Assembly (NCBI RefSeq): GCF_049306965.1
Contig: NC_133194.1
Span: 8,867,001-8,931,000 of the forward strand
DNA length: 64,000 nucleotides
Reading direction: 5' to 3'
Source of the DNA: Danio rerio
Taxonomy: Eukaryota; Chordata; Actinopteri; Cypriniformes; Danionidae
Shown here: positions 24,874 to 55,500 of the stretch, one piece after another
Layout: each line of letters begins with the position of its first letter
Position numbering within the stretch: position 1 is the first letter of the stretch
Made by a program: the position numbers and the translations under genes
The notes under the pieces: generated by a model
Database searches by the model: none
What the model saw: only the letters and a program-made list of their open reading frames with translations
What the model was told of the DNA's origin: nothing

Positions 24874-27141
24874 ATGTCTCACAAGCAGATTTATTACTCC
24901 GACAAATACGACGATGACAAATTCGAGTACAGGTAAAACATTCGACCTATCTATTTTGTTTACTTTCATTGTCATATGTGTTTATGTTTTGGAGTTCCTG
25001 TGACTTCATGACATTACAGAAAACAATCATGTTCTGCTGTTCAACCCTCTTTTGCATCACAAAAGTGACAATCACATGAAATGAAGCCATGGTTTCCATT
25101 CATTTTTAGGCATGTCATGCTTCCTAAGGACATTGCTAAAAGAGTTCCCAAGACCCATCTGATGTCTGAGACAGAATGGAGGAATCTGGGTGTTCAGCAG
25201 AGTCAAGGATGGGTGCATTACATGATTCACCAGCCTGGTATGTGTGTGTTAAGATTTCAAAAAGTCTGAAATCGGTCCATTGTTCTGACGATCTGTGCTA
25301 CCTCATCAAAATGTGCTACAAGTAGCTCAATCTGTCATATTTCATCTAAAAAAACAGGGTTAGCACAACTTGTCAGCTTCAAATGTCTATCAGAATGAAC
25401 TACCTCTCTAAAATACAAATTAAATATTAAAGAAAAAAAAAACATTAAGTCAGTAGTTCACGCTGATAGACATTTGAAGCTGCTATGCCTTTTTCTACAT
25501 TGTTCAATAGAGTAGTAGTTAATTTCGATGGACATTTGAAGCTGACAAGATGTGCTACCCCTGTTTTTACATCCTTATTTAATGTGGTAGTTCATCTTGA
25601 TGGACATTTGAAGCTGACAAGATGTGCTTAATCCTGTTTTTACATCCTTATTTAATGTGGTAATTCATATTGATAGACATTTGAAGTTGACTAGATTAGG
25701 GATGCGACGATTAACCGGTTTCTCTATTAACCGCAATTTAATTAGTCACGGTTAATTAATCGTAAAGGCTTCTCAACACCTCGTTTCTGCACGAAACAAA
25801 TCTGCAGCAACTAAACAAAGTAATGCCAACTGTGCACTAGTTTGTACACCAAGACTAATAACCACACACATTGGACTAACTATGACTGGGGCTATTAACT
25901 AAGGCGAGCTCGTGCAAGTTATTTCCAATGGAGGGACGTGCACGCGACGCAACATGCTAACGATTTTCAGGCGCACCAAGTTGATATGACAGGGGGCTTT
26001 TGTGACCGCAGGAATTGCAAACGGCTAAAGTTTGAGGAAGAAGCAATGGAAAGTACACAGATTTGCAAACCTACTTAAAATTATAAACAGTGGTGCTAAT
26101 GAGAGCGATCATGTGGCGAATGCCAGCTGAGATCAACAGAGTGTTTTCGGAGAGAGTGCTGAAAAACTCAAGCCTGTTTCACACCGCAAGCGTGAGCAGA
26201 GCGTTTTTTTTTTGGCATCCACATTAACAGATTAGAGCTTCATACTGCACGCAGAAGCAGTGTTTCAGCATGAGGCGTGAGCGTCGATGAAGCAGCAGTG
26301 CGATAGTTTCGCCGCTGGGTCTATTTTTGCCGGTGCATTGATATTAATGATCAACAACACATTGAATGAGCAATTTTACCCAATAAATGCATCGATAATA
26401 TCCACTGATTTTTATATATTCAAATAAATGAACTTAAACGATTAGAACGGAAACAAATATTTATTTGGGCTCGAACTACAAAACTTTTTATCTATTTTCT
26501 TGCAGCCCCGTAAGCAAAATGCAGCCTGAAAGTTAACTAATTTTAATGATGATTTAACTATCATCATTCGACCCCAAACAGCGGCACCTTAGTGAATATA
26601 AGAATTCGAATAATTAAAATTAATGAATATTACACCTGCTAAATGAAAATCAGATGATTCACTACATTAATAAATCAGAGATAACTTGATCAGAAATCTA
26701 AAAAGGGGAGAAAAAGATAAAGCAATCAATAGAAAGTAATACCGTGTCTTGCGGATCACAGAGCAATATTTATTTTTCATTCCCATTGTGATAGCGCAGC
26801 AGTTTTCTTGAAAAAGACGTGATGGTGTCATTAGACACTGAATTGGAAATGACGTTATTTTAATATAGTCAGTCTTGAACTGAGGTGGGCCGGTCTGGCT
26901 TGAAACTCCAGGGCTTAAAATGAGTCCCACTCCGGCCCTGTTGACAAGATGTGCTAACCCTGTTTTGGTAGATGAAACATGACAGATTAAGCTACCGGTA
27001 GCACATTCTGAGGAGGCAGCACAGATCGTCAGAACACCATCACTGCTCTCTCAACTTCTAATGTTTCTGATTTTCTTTTTCTTTATAGAACCACACATCT
27101 TGCTCTTCCGACGACCTCTGCCTGTGGCACAATCCCACTGA
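24874..27141 (+). CDS. cks1b: Cyclin-dependent kinase regulatory subunit CKS1B
   Basis: Small Cdk-binding adaptor; with Skp2 it helps SCF ubiquitin ligase recognise phosphorylated p27, and it docks Cdk1/2 to phospho-sites. Three exons, 24874-24932, 25110-25237 and 27089-27141, give 240 bases: 79 residues plus stop, the usual family length. The protein starts [20 protein letters not shown], has the hinge and strand motif HMIHQPEPH as [19 protein letters not shown], and ends PVAQSH. The His-x-Pro-Glu-Pro-His segment is the Cks signature. A possible 5' UTR intron (donor GCA|GTAAGT near 24596, acceptor CATCCAG near 24856) is only a guess. AATAAA at 27618-27623 is a likely poly(A) signal. The last intron holds a large transposon (25281-27036). 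Confidence 0.96.
25281..27036. mobile_element. Long-TIR DNA transposon in CKS1B intron
   Basis: The left end TGTTCTGACGATCTGTGCTA matches the reverse complement of the right end. The inverted similarity runs well over 100 bases on each side. It is flanked by CCAT at both ends (25277-25280 and 27037-27040), a 4-bp target duplication. The subterminal region also holds repeats of 'GACATTTGAAGCTGACAAGA'. The centre (about 25697-26938) is unlike the ends and looks like later nested insertions: its left edge AGGGATGCGACGATTAACC and right edge CCACTCCGGCCCTG resemble ends of two different hAT-like families. No intact transposase. Confidence 0.72.
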
Positions 27142-27730
27142 TCTCAAAACCACCCTAAACATGAATTCTGTAAACTGGACACAATCTAGAGATTTCTGAG
27201 AGATGCTAAGTGCCCCCTAATCAGATTGTGTCGGTATCTGTGCTGCTTCCTAGTTCTGGATTCATTGTAGATTATTCTGTGGGTCAGACTATCATCACTG
27301 TGCTTAATTTCCGAACTTAACCAAGAGATGGTATTGTGCACAACTTCTTTCTGCATCTGTATTTATTATCAATCTTTTTCAGTAGCGTTCATTTAGTGAA
27401 TTTTGTATTGGTGAAAGGGCTGTGTGAAATGGTCAAGCAGTATCCATATTTGTTTTACCAACTGCATATACTGCTTTACTAAAATAAATACTTCATTTCC
27501 CTTTGCAAATAACAGTGCTGTTTGCAACAACATCATGTCTAAGCAGCATGAATTACTTTTGATTTGCTCGTAGTTTAGAATCCTCACATTAATATGCATT
27601 CTGCTGTACATATGTATAATAAAACTTTTTCAGCAACTTTCTCAGTTTCAGCACAATCCTGAAAAGACACCTGAAAAGGTGGAAAGCTCATCTATTTTAC
27701 CCTATTGCTGATGTTGATCACATTGTAACA

Positions 27731-27860
27731 TTCATTCATTCAATTTCTTTTCAGCTTAGTCCTTTTATTAATCTGCGGTCTCCACTGCGGAATGAACCGC
27801 CAACTTATCCAGGACATGTTCTATGCAGCAGATGCCCTTCCAGCTGGGAAACATATTGTG
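27731..27860 (-). mobile_element. Partial DANA SINE (tail half)
   Basis: Contains the (CATT)n end, TTTCAGCTTAGTCC and GGAATGAACCGCCAAC, then stops just before the hAT element at 27874. Reverse orientation. Confidence 0.8.
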
Positions 27861-27873
27861 GCATTCACTAGAC

Positions 27874-28836
<963 letters not shown>

Positions 28837-30229
28837 AATAATAAACCTCAACTGTATATAGCAAGAAAAAGCTTAATTTTTTTTTTTTGTTGTTGTTGTA
28901 GCTTATCGTTTAAAATGGTTAAAATAATGTCTAAAATAGTTATGTTTAGCTTTAGCTAATCCCGCTTAGGCAAAGAAATCACTTGGTGGTTCTTTTAAAA
29001 AACCTCAGAAACTGAAAGTACTGCAAGATCAGCTTCTTTATAAAGAAATAAAAGAGGAATTGAAATACTGAATGCAAAAATTTATCCTGGTTTGGGGTTC
29101 CTGATTCAAAATTTAGCAAACTTGCCTGAAAGATTACAGCAACAATTGCTCCCTTTGAAAGAGCTCTTAGCCCTATGGCAATATAGTTACCTGCCAAAAG
29201 GCAACTTAAAATCCAGAAAAAGTAAATAAGTTGAAAAATTAATCTGATTGTGATCAGTCACATTTTACATTCTTTTACAAAAACATATAAAATTGTAAGA
29301 AAGTGAAAGGTCTCTTCTAAAGCAGCTAAGTTAAAGGTGCAGTAGGTGAATGTCTTCAGAAATGTTTTTTTGTTGTGCTGGTTGAAAGTCTTTTCACATT
29401 CCAATAGTACTGATTAAAGGAAATGATAGAAATGTATTTATGTTTTTTTAATATTCTGGATAAGGCATAAAACTAAAAAAATATTCATCCAATTAAATAT
29501 TGTTGGACCGACAAATAACTCAATTACGACAGGCATCTCAAACTTGTCTGTCAACAAATTTTAATTAGAATTTCTGTGCAGTCTCTTTAAGTAAACAGAT
29601 ATGTCACTCGTGCGCACACATAAAGCACTGATCTACTGCTGACAGAGATGTCATCCGCAAACTTTGCATCAACCTGAACTTCTTTCTGAAAGACCTGAGT
29701 AGCTTTGTATCCATGAAAAGGACATTTTTTTTCTGAAAGGGCTTCTGAAATGCAGAATCAAAACTTTGTCAAAAATTGTATATTTTTTTTATATAACGCT
29801 GCATTTTACTGTCATTAATGGTACAGTCATTGCAACAGGGGAAACAGTTTATATAACATTTGTTATACTGAAAATACTGTTTATAACATATATATAATAT
29901 TTTTTTATACTGTTTATAACACTGCTATTTCCATCACAGACTCTCACAAGCTTATTTATTTTATTTTTTTTACTTTTTGGCAAGAGAAAATTTTACAAAT
30001 ATAATTTCATAAACTAGATGCATTTAGACCTGTATGATTTTGTCTGAAATGACCCCCTCATGAAAATACAGCTGAAGGGAACACCTCACTTTTGTCTTCA
30101 CGTTATTTCCTGTTCGCTAAAGCATCTGCTTCCTGCACACATCTATCCTCTTAGACCAAACCACTTATGGTAAAGCTTTGAATGCTCTACTTAGTGTTAT
30201 GTTTTGAGTATGCAAATCAGATTGGGTGA

Positions 30230-30427
30230 AGATTGTGTTGTACTCCCCATAAAGGATTGTGTGCTTCCTCCATTAACCAACAGTATGTCATAGTAGAGCA
30301 CTGTGTCTGTTTGCTTGACTGCGGTACATCAAGAGATTCTGCATTCAATATACCACATTCTACTAACAATCCTGGGGGTCATCTAGAACAAACAAAAGAC
30401 GCAGCAAGGCATAATCTCTGGCCACAG
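30230..30427 (+). other. Candidate non-coding first exon, copy 1
   Basis: The exon end is supported by a strong donor, GGCCACAG|GTGAGT at 30427/30428, conserved at 54354/54355 in copy 2. It would join the acceptor at 33740/33741, just before the long coding exon. The transcription start is not visible, so the left boundary is a guess. Confidence 0.5.
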
Positions 30428-31393
30428 GTGAGTTAATATTTTATTTACTGTCACAGAGCTCTGATTTTGAAAACATATGAATAGTTCAAATGCAAAAGGC
30501 TTTAAGTGGCATCAGAAATGTTCTTCTAAAATGGGTATTGTTCTCAGGCTCCTGTATGTAGGTTGAGTAATTTCATCTGGACAAATCATTTTCATTAATT
30601 TAAAATGAACTGAACATAAAGAAGACTGAGAAAAATAGAAGCTTTTGCATCTGAACTATCCAGAAACAGAAAATAATTAGAAAGCCTTAAATAAATAACG
30701 TCTTCAAGGACATTTATTTGTCATATTTTTCCTCCCTTTTTTCTGCTGGTCCCATGGCATGGTTTTATTTGCTGTACAATGCTTTGTTGTTATTATATAT
30801 TATATATATACTTTAGTGTGGGTATTTTTGTTGCGTGTCAGGCAATATGTGTATGTGTTATTATATAGTTTTGAGTTTGTTAAAGGTGACTATGGTTTGC
30901 TTAAGGATTAATTTGATTTTTTTTTGTTTTTACTGGTAATTGTGTAGTGTGAAATATGGTTTGAAATATATCTGGATTTTTTATTGAGGACTGGCAAATT
31001 ATCTCTGTGCTTTGTAGCAATTGTGGCTATTTACTTCCATTTTACCTGAGTGGACAGAGGTGGACCCGGTTGCCCTGTGTGTTTTTTTATTGTTTCTGTT
31101 CATCCCTTTGTTGTCTTTTGCCACACTCATGTATGCCCATGTTAGGCAGGGCTGTGCGATTTCCATGCAGCTTCAAAGCATACCATGCAAAAGGCGAAAT
31201 CTGTTCTCTTTGCATTGTGAAATGTATAGTCTGTAAATGCTTGTGTGCATGTTATATACACTGAAAAGCGAAAAAAGCAAAACATCATTGTATGAATGCA
31301 GTAATGTGTAAATAATTTTCCATTAAAACGTGCAAAGGTCATGCAAGTAACAGGAAGATAGTAGCATCTCATATGTCAAAGGATGCATTCTGT

Positions 31394-31710
31394 GTTCTTG
31401 TGATCTTCCAAGTTCATACTTTTGAGGTAAGACCAGTCTGGCCATTGGAGAAATAGTCGTGCCCAACGGAGCCTGGTTTCTCTCTAGGTTCTTTAATTTT
31501 TCACTTTTGCCAATTGGTGACGTTTTTTCCTCGCCGCTGTCGCCACTGGCTTGCATGGTTCAGGACCTGTCTAGTGAATATTAAAACACACTGAACAAAA
31601 CTGAACTTTAACTCTGAACACTGGAGTTTACTATAATCTTCTATGTGAAGATGCTTTGACAGAATCTACATTGTAAAAGCGCTATAGAAACAAAGATTAA
31701 TTTAATTGAA
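31394..31710. repeat. Fish interspersed repeat (SINE-like tail), copy 1
   Basis: Contains TCGCCGCTGTCGCCACTGGC and the tail TCTACATTGTAAAAGCGCTA, then AAACAAAG and an A/T-rich end. Such tails are common on fish SINEs. The same repeat is in copy 2 at about 55453-55785, so it predates the duplication. Confidence 0.6.
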
Positions 31711-33235
31711 AGAACACAAGTCTATTTTCTGCATTCTTGGTTTTGAGAAACAGCCTATATGTTTGAAATCAACATGACACTTCCCCTTGATCTCTAACTA
31801 ATTTAGTGCTTCAAACTAGACTGCTAACCAGATTCAAATATGAAGTTATTAGAGCTGCGTGTGCTTGTGTTTATTGTGAATCACAGCAAGGTGGTACAAT
31901 CTAAACAAAGAGCCCCTATTTTGCATTAAAAAAATTCATAATTTGGTTTTAGGGTTCTCCAACAACAGGCTGATATGCATGCAAGGTCAAAAAACACCTT
32001 TATTGTCTTATAAAATGCATATATTTTTACCTTATTATCCTAGCGACTCCCAAATTAATTGTTCAGCGATTGGTCCGATGACCCAGTCTGTTGCGATTGG
32101 TCGACTGCGTTCCCCAGGAGACAGAGAGAAATGCTCACCACGGCTACAGTATGAAGTAGCAGAAAGTATGTGAGAGCCCAATGCAGGAGTGCAATAAAGC
32201 AATGCAGTTAAACACCCAGAGTTTTAGTCTACTCTTAACCCTAACCCAGAGTAATAACAATGACACACATTCAGTATTAATCCACACAGTGGCAAAAGTT
32301 AAACTTTTTAAAAAACTGACCGCGCCACACAGCATGTGTGAACAACAGCTGATGGTGGCCATAGCAAAAACACACAGCAGAAGATCGCCAGTTAAGAAAC
32401 ATTTAAAAGTGGTAAAAGAAGAAGCACTCGTCACATTTTTAACATAGTTTTGGACGCGATATGTGAAAAGCCCCATACAGATTTAACCTGAGAAATACAG
32501 TCCAAGCACTGATCTACAATCGATATTTGATTACAAGTTGCGCGGGGTGATTACAACTTACAACACACAATTAAACACATATTTTGCAAACTACAGAAAA
32601 CGAGGTAACAATTTTAATGACACTTACATGTTATGATCCAGAGGAAGAAGAAACTGGTCCATTTAAACAGTAAAAGTTAGACAAAGTTCTTGTCTTCTGC
32701 TCTTTCAATAACAAACGGCCTGCAAATCCCACTATGAACTTTAACCCTTTATTCACCGCAGCCGAATCTCAATCTGTGAGTGATCGTCATCTTCACGTCA
32801 TGATCAGCCCCTGGATCCCCTGCACCTCTGTTAGTGTCTGAAGGGAAAGCGTGTTCACATTTTAACTTAATGCGGTTCTTTTTATTTGACTCTGAGTCGA
32901 CTATTTTGTTAAAGATTCAATAGTTTTAAACATCCTGCACTTTTAGATTTAAACATTAGCTGGATGTTTTCATTCACTTAAAACTGTTTTACACACTGCA
33001 TGGAAGATCAATTTCAAAAACCCATAATAGGATCTCTTTAAAAAAATGAGCCATGTGAGCAAAAGAACTTAAAAGTTCTAAACAGTTTGATAAACGATAA
33101 GCTAAACTTTTCAACATTTGTTGTATTGTCTTCCCACATAATATTTGTCAATGTTCAGATTTACCACGGTGCATGAATCCAGCATAATCATAGGTCTCTC
33201 AGTCAGAATAATGGCCATGTCTATTATCACACACT

Positions 33236-33370
33236 CTTAGAAACAAAGGTACAAAAGCTGTCATTAGCATATATATATATGCTTTTGTCCTTATTGGTGT
33301 CTTAAAGTTATATATTAGTACCTAAAGTGTACATATTAGTCCCTAAGAAGTACAAAACAATATCCTTAAA
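33236..33370. repeat. Diverged MITE relative, copy 1
   Basis: CACACTCTTAGAAACAAAGG and GTACAAAAGCTGTC resemble the left end of the foldback MITE at 6047-6271. A duplicate lies at about 56221-56355. Confidence 0.5.
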
Positions 33371-33781
33371 CTGTAACAATATCACCCAGATTATGGATTA
33401 TGTTTCAATTCAGTACAATACTATCATAAAAAACATTAGCAATTGGTAAAGATTTTCAGAATCACTTTTACTTTTTGCATGCGAGAATCAGCTACTCAAA
33501 CAGGATGTGGAAATTGTGGGGAAGCACATACACGAGACACATAAACACAAGAGTCAGACAACACTGCTTTATAACTCAGGACTTAGCCAATGAACATAAT
33601 ATGTAGTTTAGAAAAGAATCAAATCAGTTCAAATCACTTTGGATAAATAAAATGTCTAATGAAAATATAAGTTAATCACTCAGATTACAAAGGGAAAAAC
33701 CAACAAACATCCCACCCTCCATCAATATTTGTTTCCACAGGGAACGTGCTAAGCTGAGGATCTTGTGAAAGCTGATCTGTC

Positions 33782-50637
<16,856 letters not shown>

Positions 50638-51973
50638 ATCTGACTGAAGTCATCATTTAAACACAAGGACAAAAGAAACAACATGTCAGCATAAATTAAA
50701 ACTTGTCTAATCACATTTGATGGGTATGAAAGAATAACAATGAATATCATTTCATGTCTGCTTGTAGTTTTATCACGGATGGTGATGTGTAAATTTGACA
50801 TACTCAACCTTTTCAAGTTGTCTTATTTTTGTTATAGTTTGATCTAATGTTTCATTACGTAATGAATTGCAAACTCAGCTCTGATCTTAATTAATATCCA
50901 AAAACAATTCATTTAAAGACTTACGTCTCACATGAGTTTATACTAGTCGAGCAGTGTTTAACAAAGTCACCAATATATTTCAGCAAATAAAACATTATTT
51001 TGTGGAAAACACAGTGATTAAAACTAGTGAATGATTGTAGCGCGATTTAGATCAAGTTCAGATCAGGACTCTGGGCTAGCCATTTCATTATTTCAGTGTT
51101 TCCAGCCTAAACTAACTGCTTAATATATCATGCTGTGTGAAGGGCTCATTTTTTTCTCTATGTAGTTGAGCTATTAATGCTGAAGGAGCTTCAGATAAAC
51201 ATTTTTACTTTGCAGTAGGGCTGTGCGATTTGGGGAATATATCTAATTGCAATTTATTTTTGACAGATATTGCGATTGTGATTTGATTTGCAATTTAATT
51301 TTATAGACAAGCTTGAGCTCAATAATGTGTAAGCTGTGGAATCAATTCTGTGACAGCTCTTAAAAATGACCTGTTTTTTTGGTGTCTGTGACTGTGAAAC
51401 CAAAGTATTCCCATATTTCCATCATGCTGTTTTTCTTTGATATAGACGCCTTTATCCCACTTGTCCGCGCTTTCCTGTTTGTTTTCAGTACAAACATTTA
51501 ATTAAAAAGTTTCCACATCAAGCATTCCTTAATACATCAAATGCTAAACTAAAAAAAAAAGTGTCTTCAGCTGTGACCTAAAACCCTCTAAAGATAACAA
51601 ATTTGGGTCTACTACAGCAATTCTGCAGTCATCATTTGATATCTTTTTTGAACCTTAGAACAGTCAACAAAGACTGATTATCTGATCTAAGTGACCTGTT
51701 GTTTGAGACCCTATACGAGCTCACTGATCATTTTTAGGGAAAAGTTTTAAAAACCAGAGATAAAATCTTAAAATCTATCCTGAACTTGACTGGAAGTCAG
51801 TGGAGAGAAAATAGCACCGAAGTGAGGTGTTCTCTCAAACCTGTCAGTAGCCTAGCTGCAACATCCTGCACAAGCTGTAGGTATGCAAGTTGTTGCTGAC
51901 AAATACACAGTGAGTTGCAATAATCCAATCGTGAAGTGATAAAACCACTTAATAGATTTATTATTTAGGTCAG
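50638..51973. other. 3' flank of copy 1, no gene seen
   Basis: Likely 3' UTR to about 51010 (AATAAA at 50986). From about 51216 there is one end of a hAT-like repeat (TAGGGCTGTGCGATTTGGGG). The stretch at about 51560-51960 may be repeat-derived, but I cannot name it. Confidence 0.5.
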
Positions 51974-52527
51974 GTACAGTTGAAGTTAGAATTATTTATT
52001 ACCCCTCCCCTGAATTATTAGCCCCCCTGTTTATTTTTCCCCCAATTTCTGTTTAATGGAGAGAAGATTTTATCAACATATTTCTAAACATAATAGTTTT
52101 AATAACTTATTTCTAACAACTGATTTATTTGATCTTTTTTATGATGACAGTAAATAATATTTGACTAGATATTCTTTCTTATTTACTTCTATACAGCCTA
52201 AAGTGACATTTAAAAGCTTAACTACAATAATTAAGTTAACTAGGCAGGTTAGGGTAATTAGGCAAGTAAATGTATAACGATGGTTTGTTCTGTAGACTAT
52301 AAAGAATACAATTAGCTTAAGGGGCTAATAATTTTGACCTTAAAATGGTTAATAAAAAAATTATAAACTGCTTTTATTCTGGCCAAAATAAAACAAATAA
52401 TACTTTCTCCAGAAGAAAAAAATATTATCAGACATACAGTGAAAATTTTCGTGCTCTGCTAAACATCATTTAGGAAAAAAAAATAAATAAATCAAAGGGG
52501 GGCTACTAATAAACTTCAACTGTATGT
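51974..52527. mobile_element. Zebrafish non-autonomous DNA element at duplication junction
   Basis: Ends GTACAGTTGAAGTTAGAATT and AAACTTCAACTGTAT are inverted, with AGCCCCCCTGTTTATTT and GGGGGGCTA just inside. Its right end is the point from which copy 2 aligns with copy 1. At 28840-28860 copy 1 keeps only the last bases of the same element (AACCTCAACTGTATA). Confidence 0.8.
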
Positions 52528-55500
52528 GTATAGTAAGTAAGAGTGCTTATAGTTTAAAATGGTTAAAATAATATGTCTAAAACGGTTATGTTTAGCTTTA
52601 GCTAATCACGATTAGGCAAGGAAATCACTTGGTACTGTAGTTCTTTTGAAAACCTCAGGAACTGATAGTACTGCAAAATCTGCTTCTTTACAAAAGTTAT
52701 AAAAGAGGAATTGAAATGCTGAACGCAGAAATTGATCCTCTGAAATGGTATGAGGTTCCTGATTCCAAATTTAGCAAACTTGCTTGAAAGATTACAGCAA
52801 CAATTGCTGCTTTAGAAAGAGCTCCTGGCCTCATGGCAATATAAATACCTGCCAAAAGGCAACTTAAAATCCAGAAAAAGTAAATAAGTTGAAAATTAAT
52901 CTGTGATTGTGATCAGTCACATAGTTGTATGAAAGTGAAAGGTCTGTTCTAAAGCAGCTAATTAAACAGCTACAGAAATGCCTATTGTGCCTATGGTCTT
53001 GTTGGAAAACCGTTCATTTGTTCATTCATTCATTCAGAAAGGCTCTCAAAGCATGCATCCACGACCAAAATGCAACCTCCGGTGAACAGTATCAGCCTCG
53101 AAATGAGACGCAGATTCAGAGTTCCCTATGAGGTTATTTATGAGCAAATAATATTAATATTATGAGCGTAAAAACATTAGGTGAGCAGGTTTACATTCTA
53201 ACCCTGTGTCCTACCACGCTACCATATAATCTATTTAATACATATTCATCCTCTTTAAAATTATTAAATGTAGATACTCAATCACTGATATGTGTTGATT
53301 TTGAGTCACAGTTAAGTTTAATTTCAAATGGTTTATTTTATTTTCAAGATCTGAGGTGAACTATCTGCTGCTGCTTTTAAAAGTATGGCAATAAATGTCA
53401 TGTGAAATGGCATTCAAACTCACATTACTAACATTAAACACTGAATACAGCACATGAGGTGTACCTGAGGTGATCATTGTCAGTTTTCTGTTGTTCACCT
53501 GTGAGAAATAGAAGCCGTTTCTAATTTGAGGTGTTGGTTATGACAAAAACTCCTTTTAATATGGAAAATATTCCTCATATCGCGTGCCCTTGCTTTTATT
53601 TAAATCAACACCGATGGTCTTCAAACTGGCAACTTGCGCTTGTGTTTCTTTTGATCCAGGAATGTAATACCTAGTTAAACCACTGGGTGTCAAACTTACA
53701 TACTGCATCAAGTCAAATTGTGTAACGCTGCATTTTACTGTAATTAATGGTACAGTCATTGCAACAGGGGAAACAGTTTATATAACATTTGTTATACTGA
53801 AAAAGGGTATTTTCTCTTTATAACACTGCTATTCCCATCACAACCTCTCACAAGCCTATTTATTTATTACTTTTTGGTAAGAGAAAATTTTACAAAGGTG
53901 ATTTTAAAAACTAGATGCATTTAGACCTGTATAAAATTTGTCTGAAATGACCCCCTCATGAAAATACAGCTGAAGGGAACACCTCACTTTTGTCTGCACG
54001 TTATTTCCTGTTCACTAAAGCATCTGCTTCCTGCACGCATCTATCCTCTTAGACCAAACCACTTATGGTAAAGCTTTGAATGCTCTACTTAGTGTTATGT
54101 TTTGAGTATGCAAATCAGATTGGGTAAAGATTTTGTTGTACTGCCCATAAAGGATTTTGAACTTCCTCCATCAAGCAACAGTATGTCATAGTAGAGCACT
54201 GTGTCTGTTTGCTCGAGCATCTACTTGGCAACCCTCCATTAGTACTGCGGTGCATCAAGGGATTCTGCTTTCAAAATACCACATTCTATTAACATCCTGG
54301 GGGTCATCTAGAACATAAACAAAAGACACAGGAAGGCATAATTTTTGGCCACAGGTGAGTTATTTCTTATTTACTGTCACAGAGCTCTGATTTTGAAAAC
54401 ATATGAATAGTTCAGATGCAAAATCCTCTAAGTGGCATCAGAAATGTTCTTCTAAAATGAGTATTGTTCTCAGGCTCCTGTATGTAGGTTGAGTAGTTTA
54501 CACAGACAAGTCATTTACATTGATTTAAAGTAAACTGAACATAAAGGAGGATGAGAAAAATGCTCCACTTAGAAGCTTTTGCATCTGAACTATCCAGAAA
54601 CAGAAAATAATTAGAAAGCGTTAAATAAATAACGTCTCCAAGGACATTTATTTTTCATATTTTTCCTCCCTATTCTCTCCTGGTCCTATGGCATGGTTTT
54701 ATTTGCTGTACAATGCTTTGTTGTTATTATATATATACTTTAGTGTGGGTATTTTTGTTGCGTGTCAGGCAATATGTGTATGTGTTGTTATTATATAGTT
54801 TTGTGTTTGTTAATGGTGACTTGCATTAAGGTTTGCTTAAGGATTAATTCGATTTTTTTCATTTTACTGTTACATTGTGTAGTGTGAAGGATGGTTTGAG
54901 ATATATCTGGATTTTTTTATTGAGGACTGGCAAATTATCTCTGTGCTTTGTAACAATTGTGGCTATTTACTTCCATTTTAACTGAGTGAGGTGGACCCGG
55001 TTGCCCTGTGTGTTTTTTATTGTTTCTGTTCATCCCTTTGTTGTCCTTTGCCACACTCATGTATGCCCATGTTAGGCAGGGCTGTGCGATTTCCATGCAG
55101 CTTTAAAGCATACAGTGCAAAGGCGAAGCTCTTGATTCATGTGCACATATCACATGATACGACTGGTCAGCAGCAACTTAACTGGTCATACTATGGCTGT
55201 TTCTCAATATGCGTTTCTTCATGGAAAAGCATTTATTTGATAATATTCACATTCAAATCTGTTCTCTTTGCATCGTGAAACGTATAGTCTGTAAATGCTT
55301 GTGTGCATGTTATATACATTGAAAAGGGAAAAAAGCAAAACATCATTGTATGAATGCAGTAATTTTTAAATTATTTTCCATTAAAACATGCAAAGGTCAC
55401 GCGACTAACAGGAAGATCGTAGCATCTCATATCTCACAGGATGCATTCTGTGTGCTTGTAATCTTCCAAGTTCATACTTTTGAGGTAAGACCATTCTGGC

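Larger units (their letters stand above)
28840..33740 (+). repeat. Tandem duplication unit 1: 5' flank and first intron
   Basis: From about 28840 the sequence aligns with 52510 onward, for example GTTTAAAATGGTTAAAATAA at 28908 and 52552, and CTTATGGTAAAGCTTTGAAT at about 30163 and 54061. This makes it the left part of a tandem duplicate with a period of about 24 kb. It contains the conserved non-coding exon end at 30427 and repeats noted separately. A zone at about 31910-33040 has inverted ends (GAGCCCCTATTTTGCATT and ATAATAGGATCTC) and is probably a DNA element; copy 2 keeps only an internally deleted remnant at about 55980-56150. Confidence 0.85.

Noticed and set aside
31910-33040. Insertion found only in copy 1
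   Set aside because: Copy 2 keeps shortened matching sequence (about 55980-56150), so the element predates the duplication and copy 2 lost part of it.
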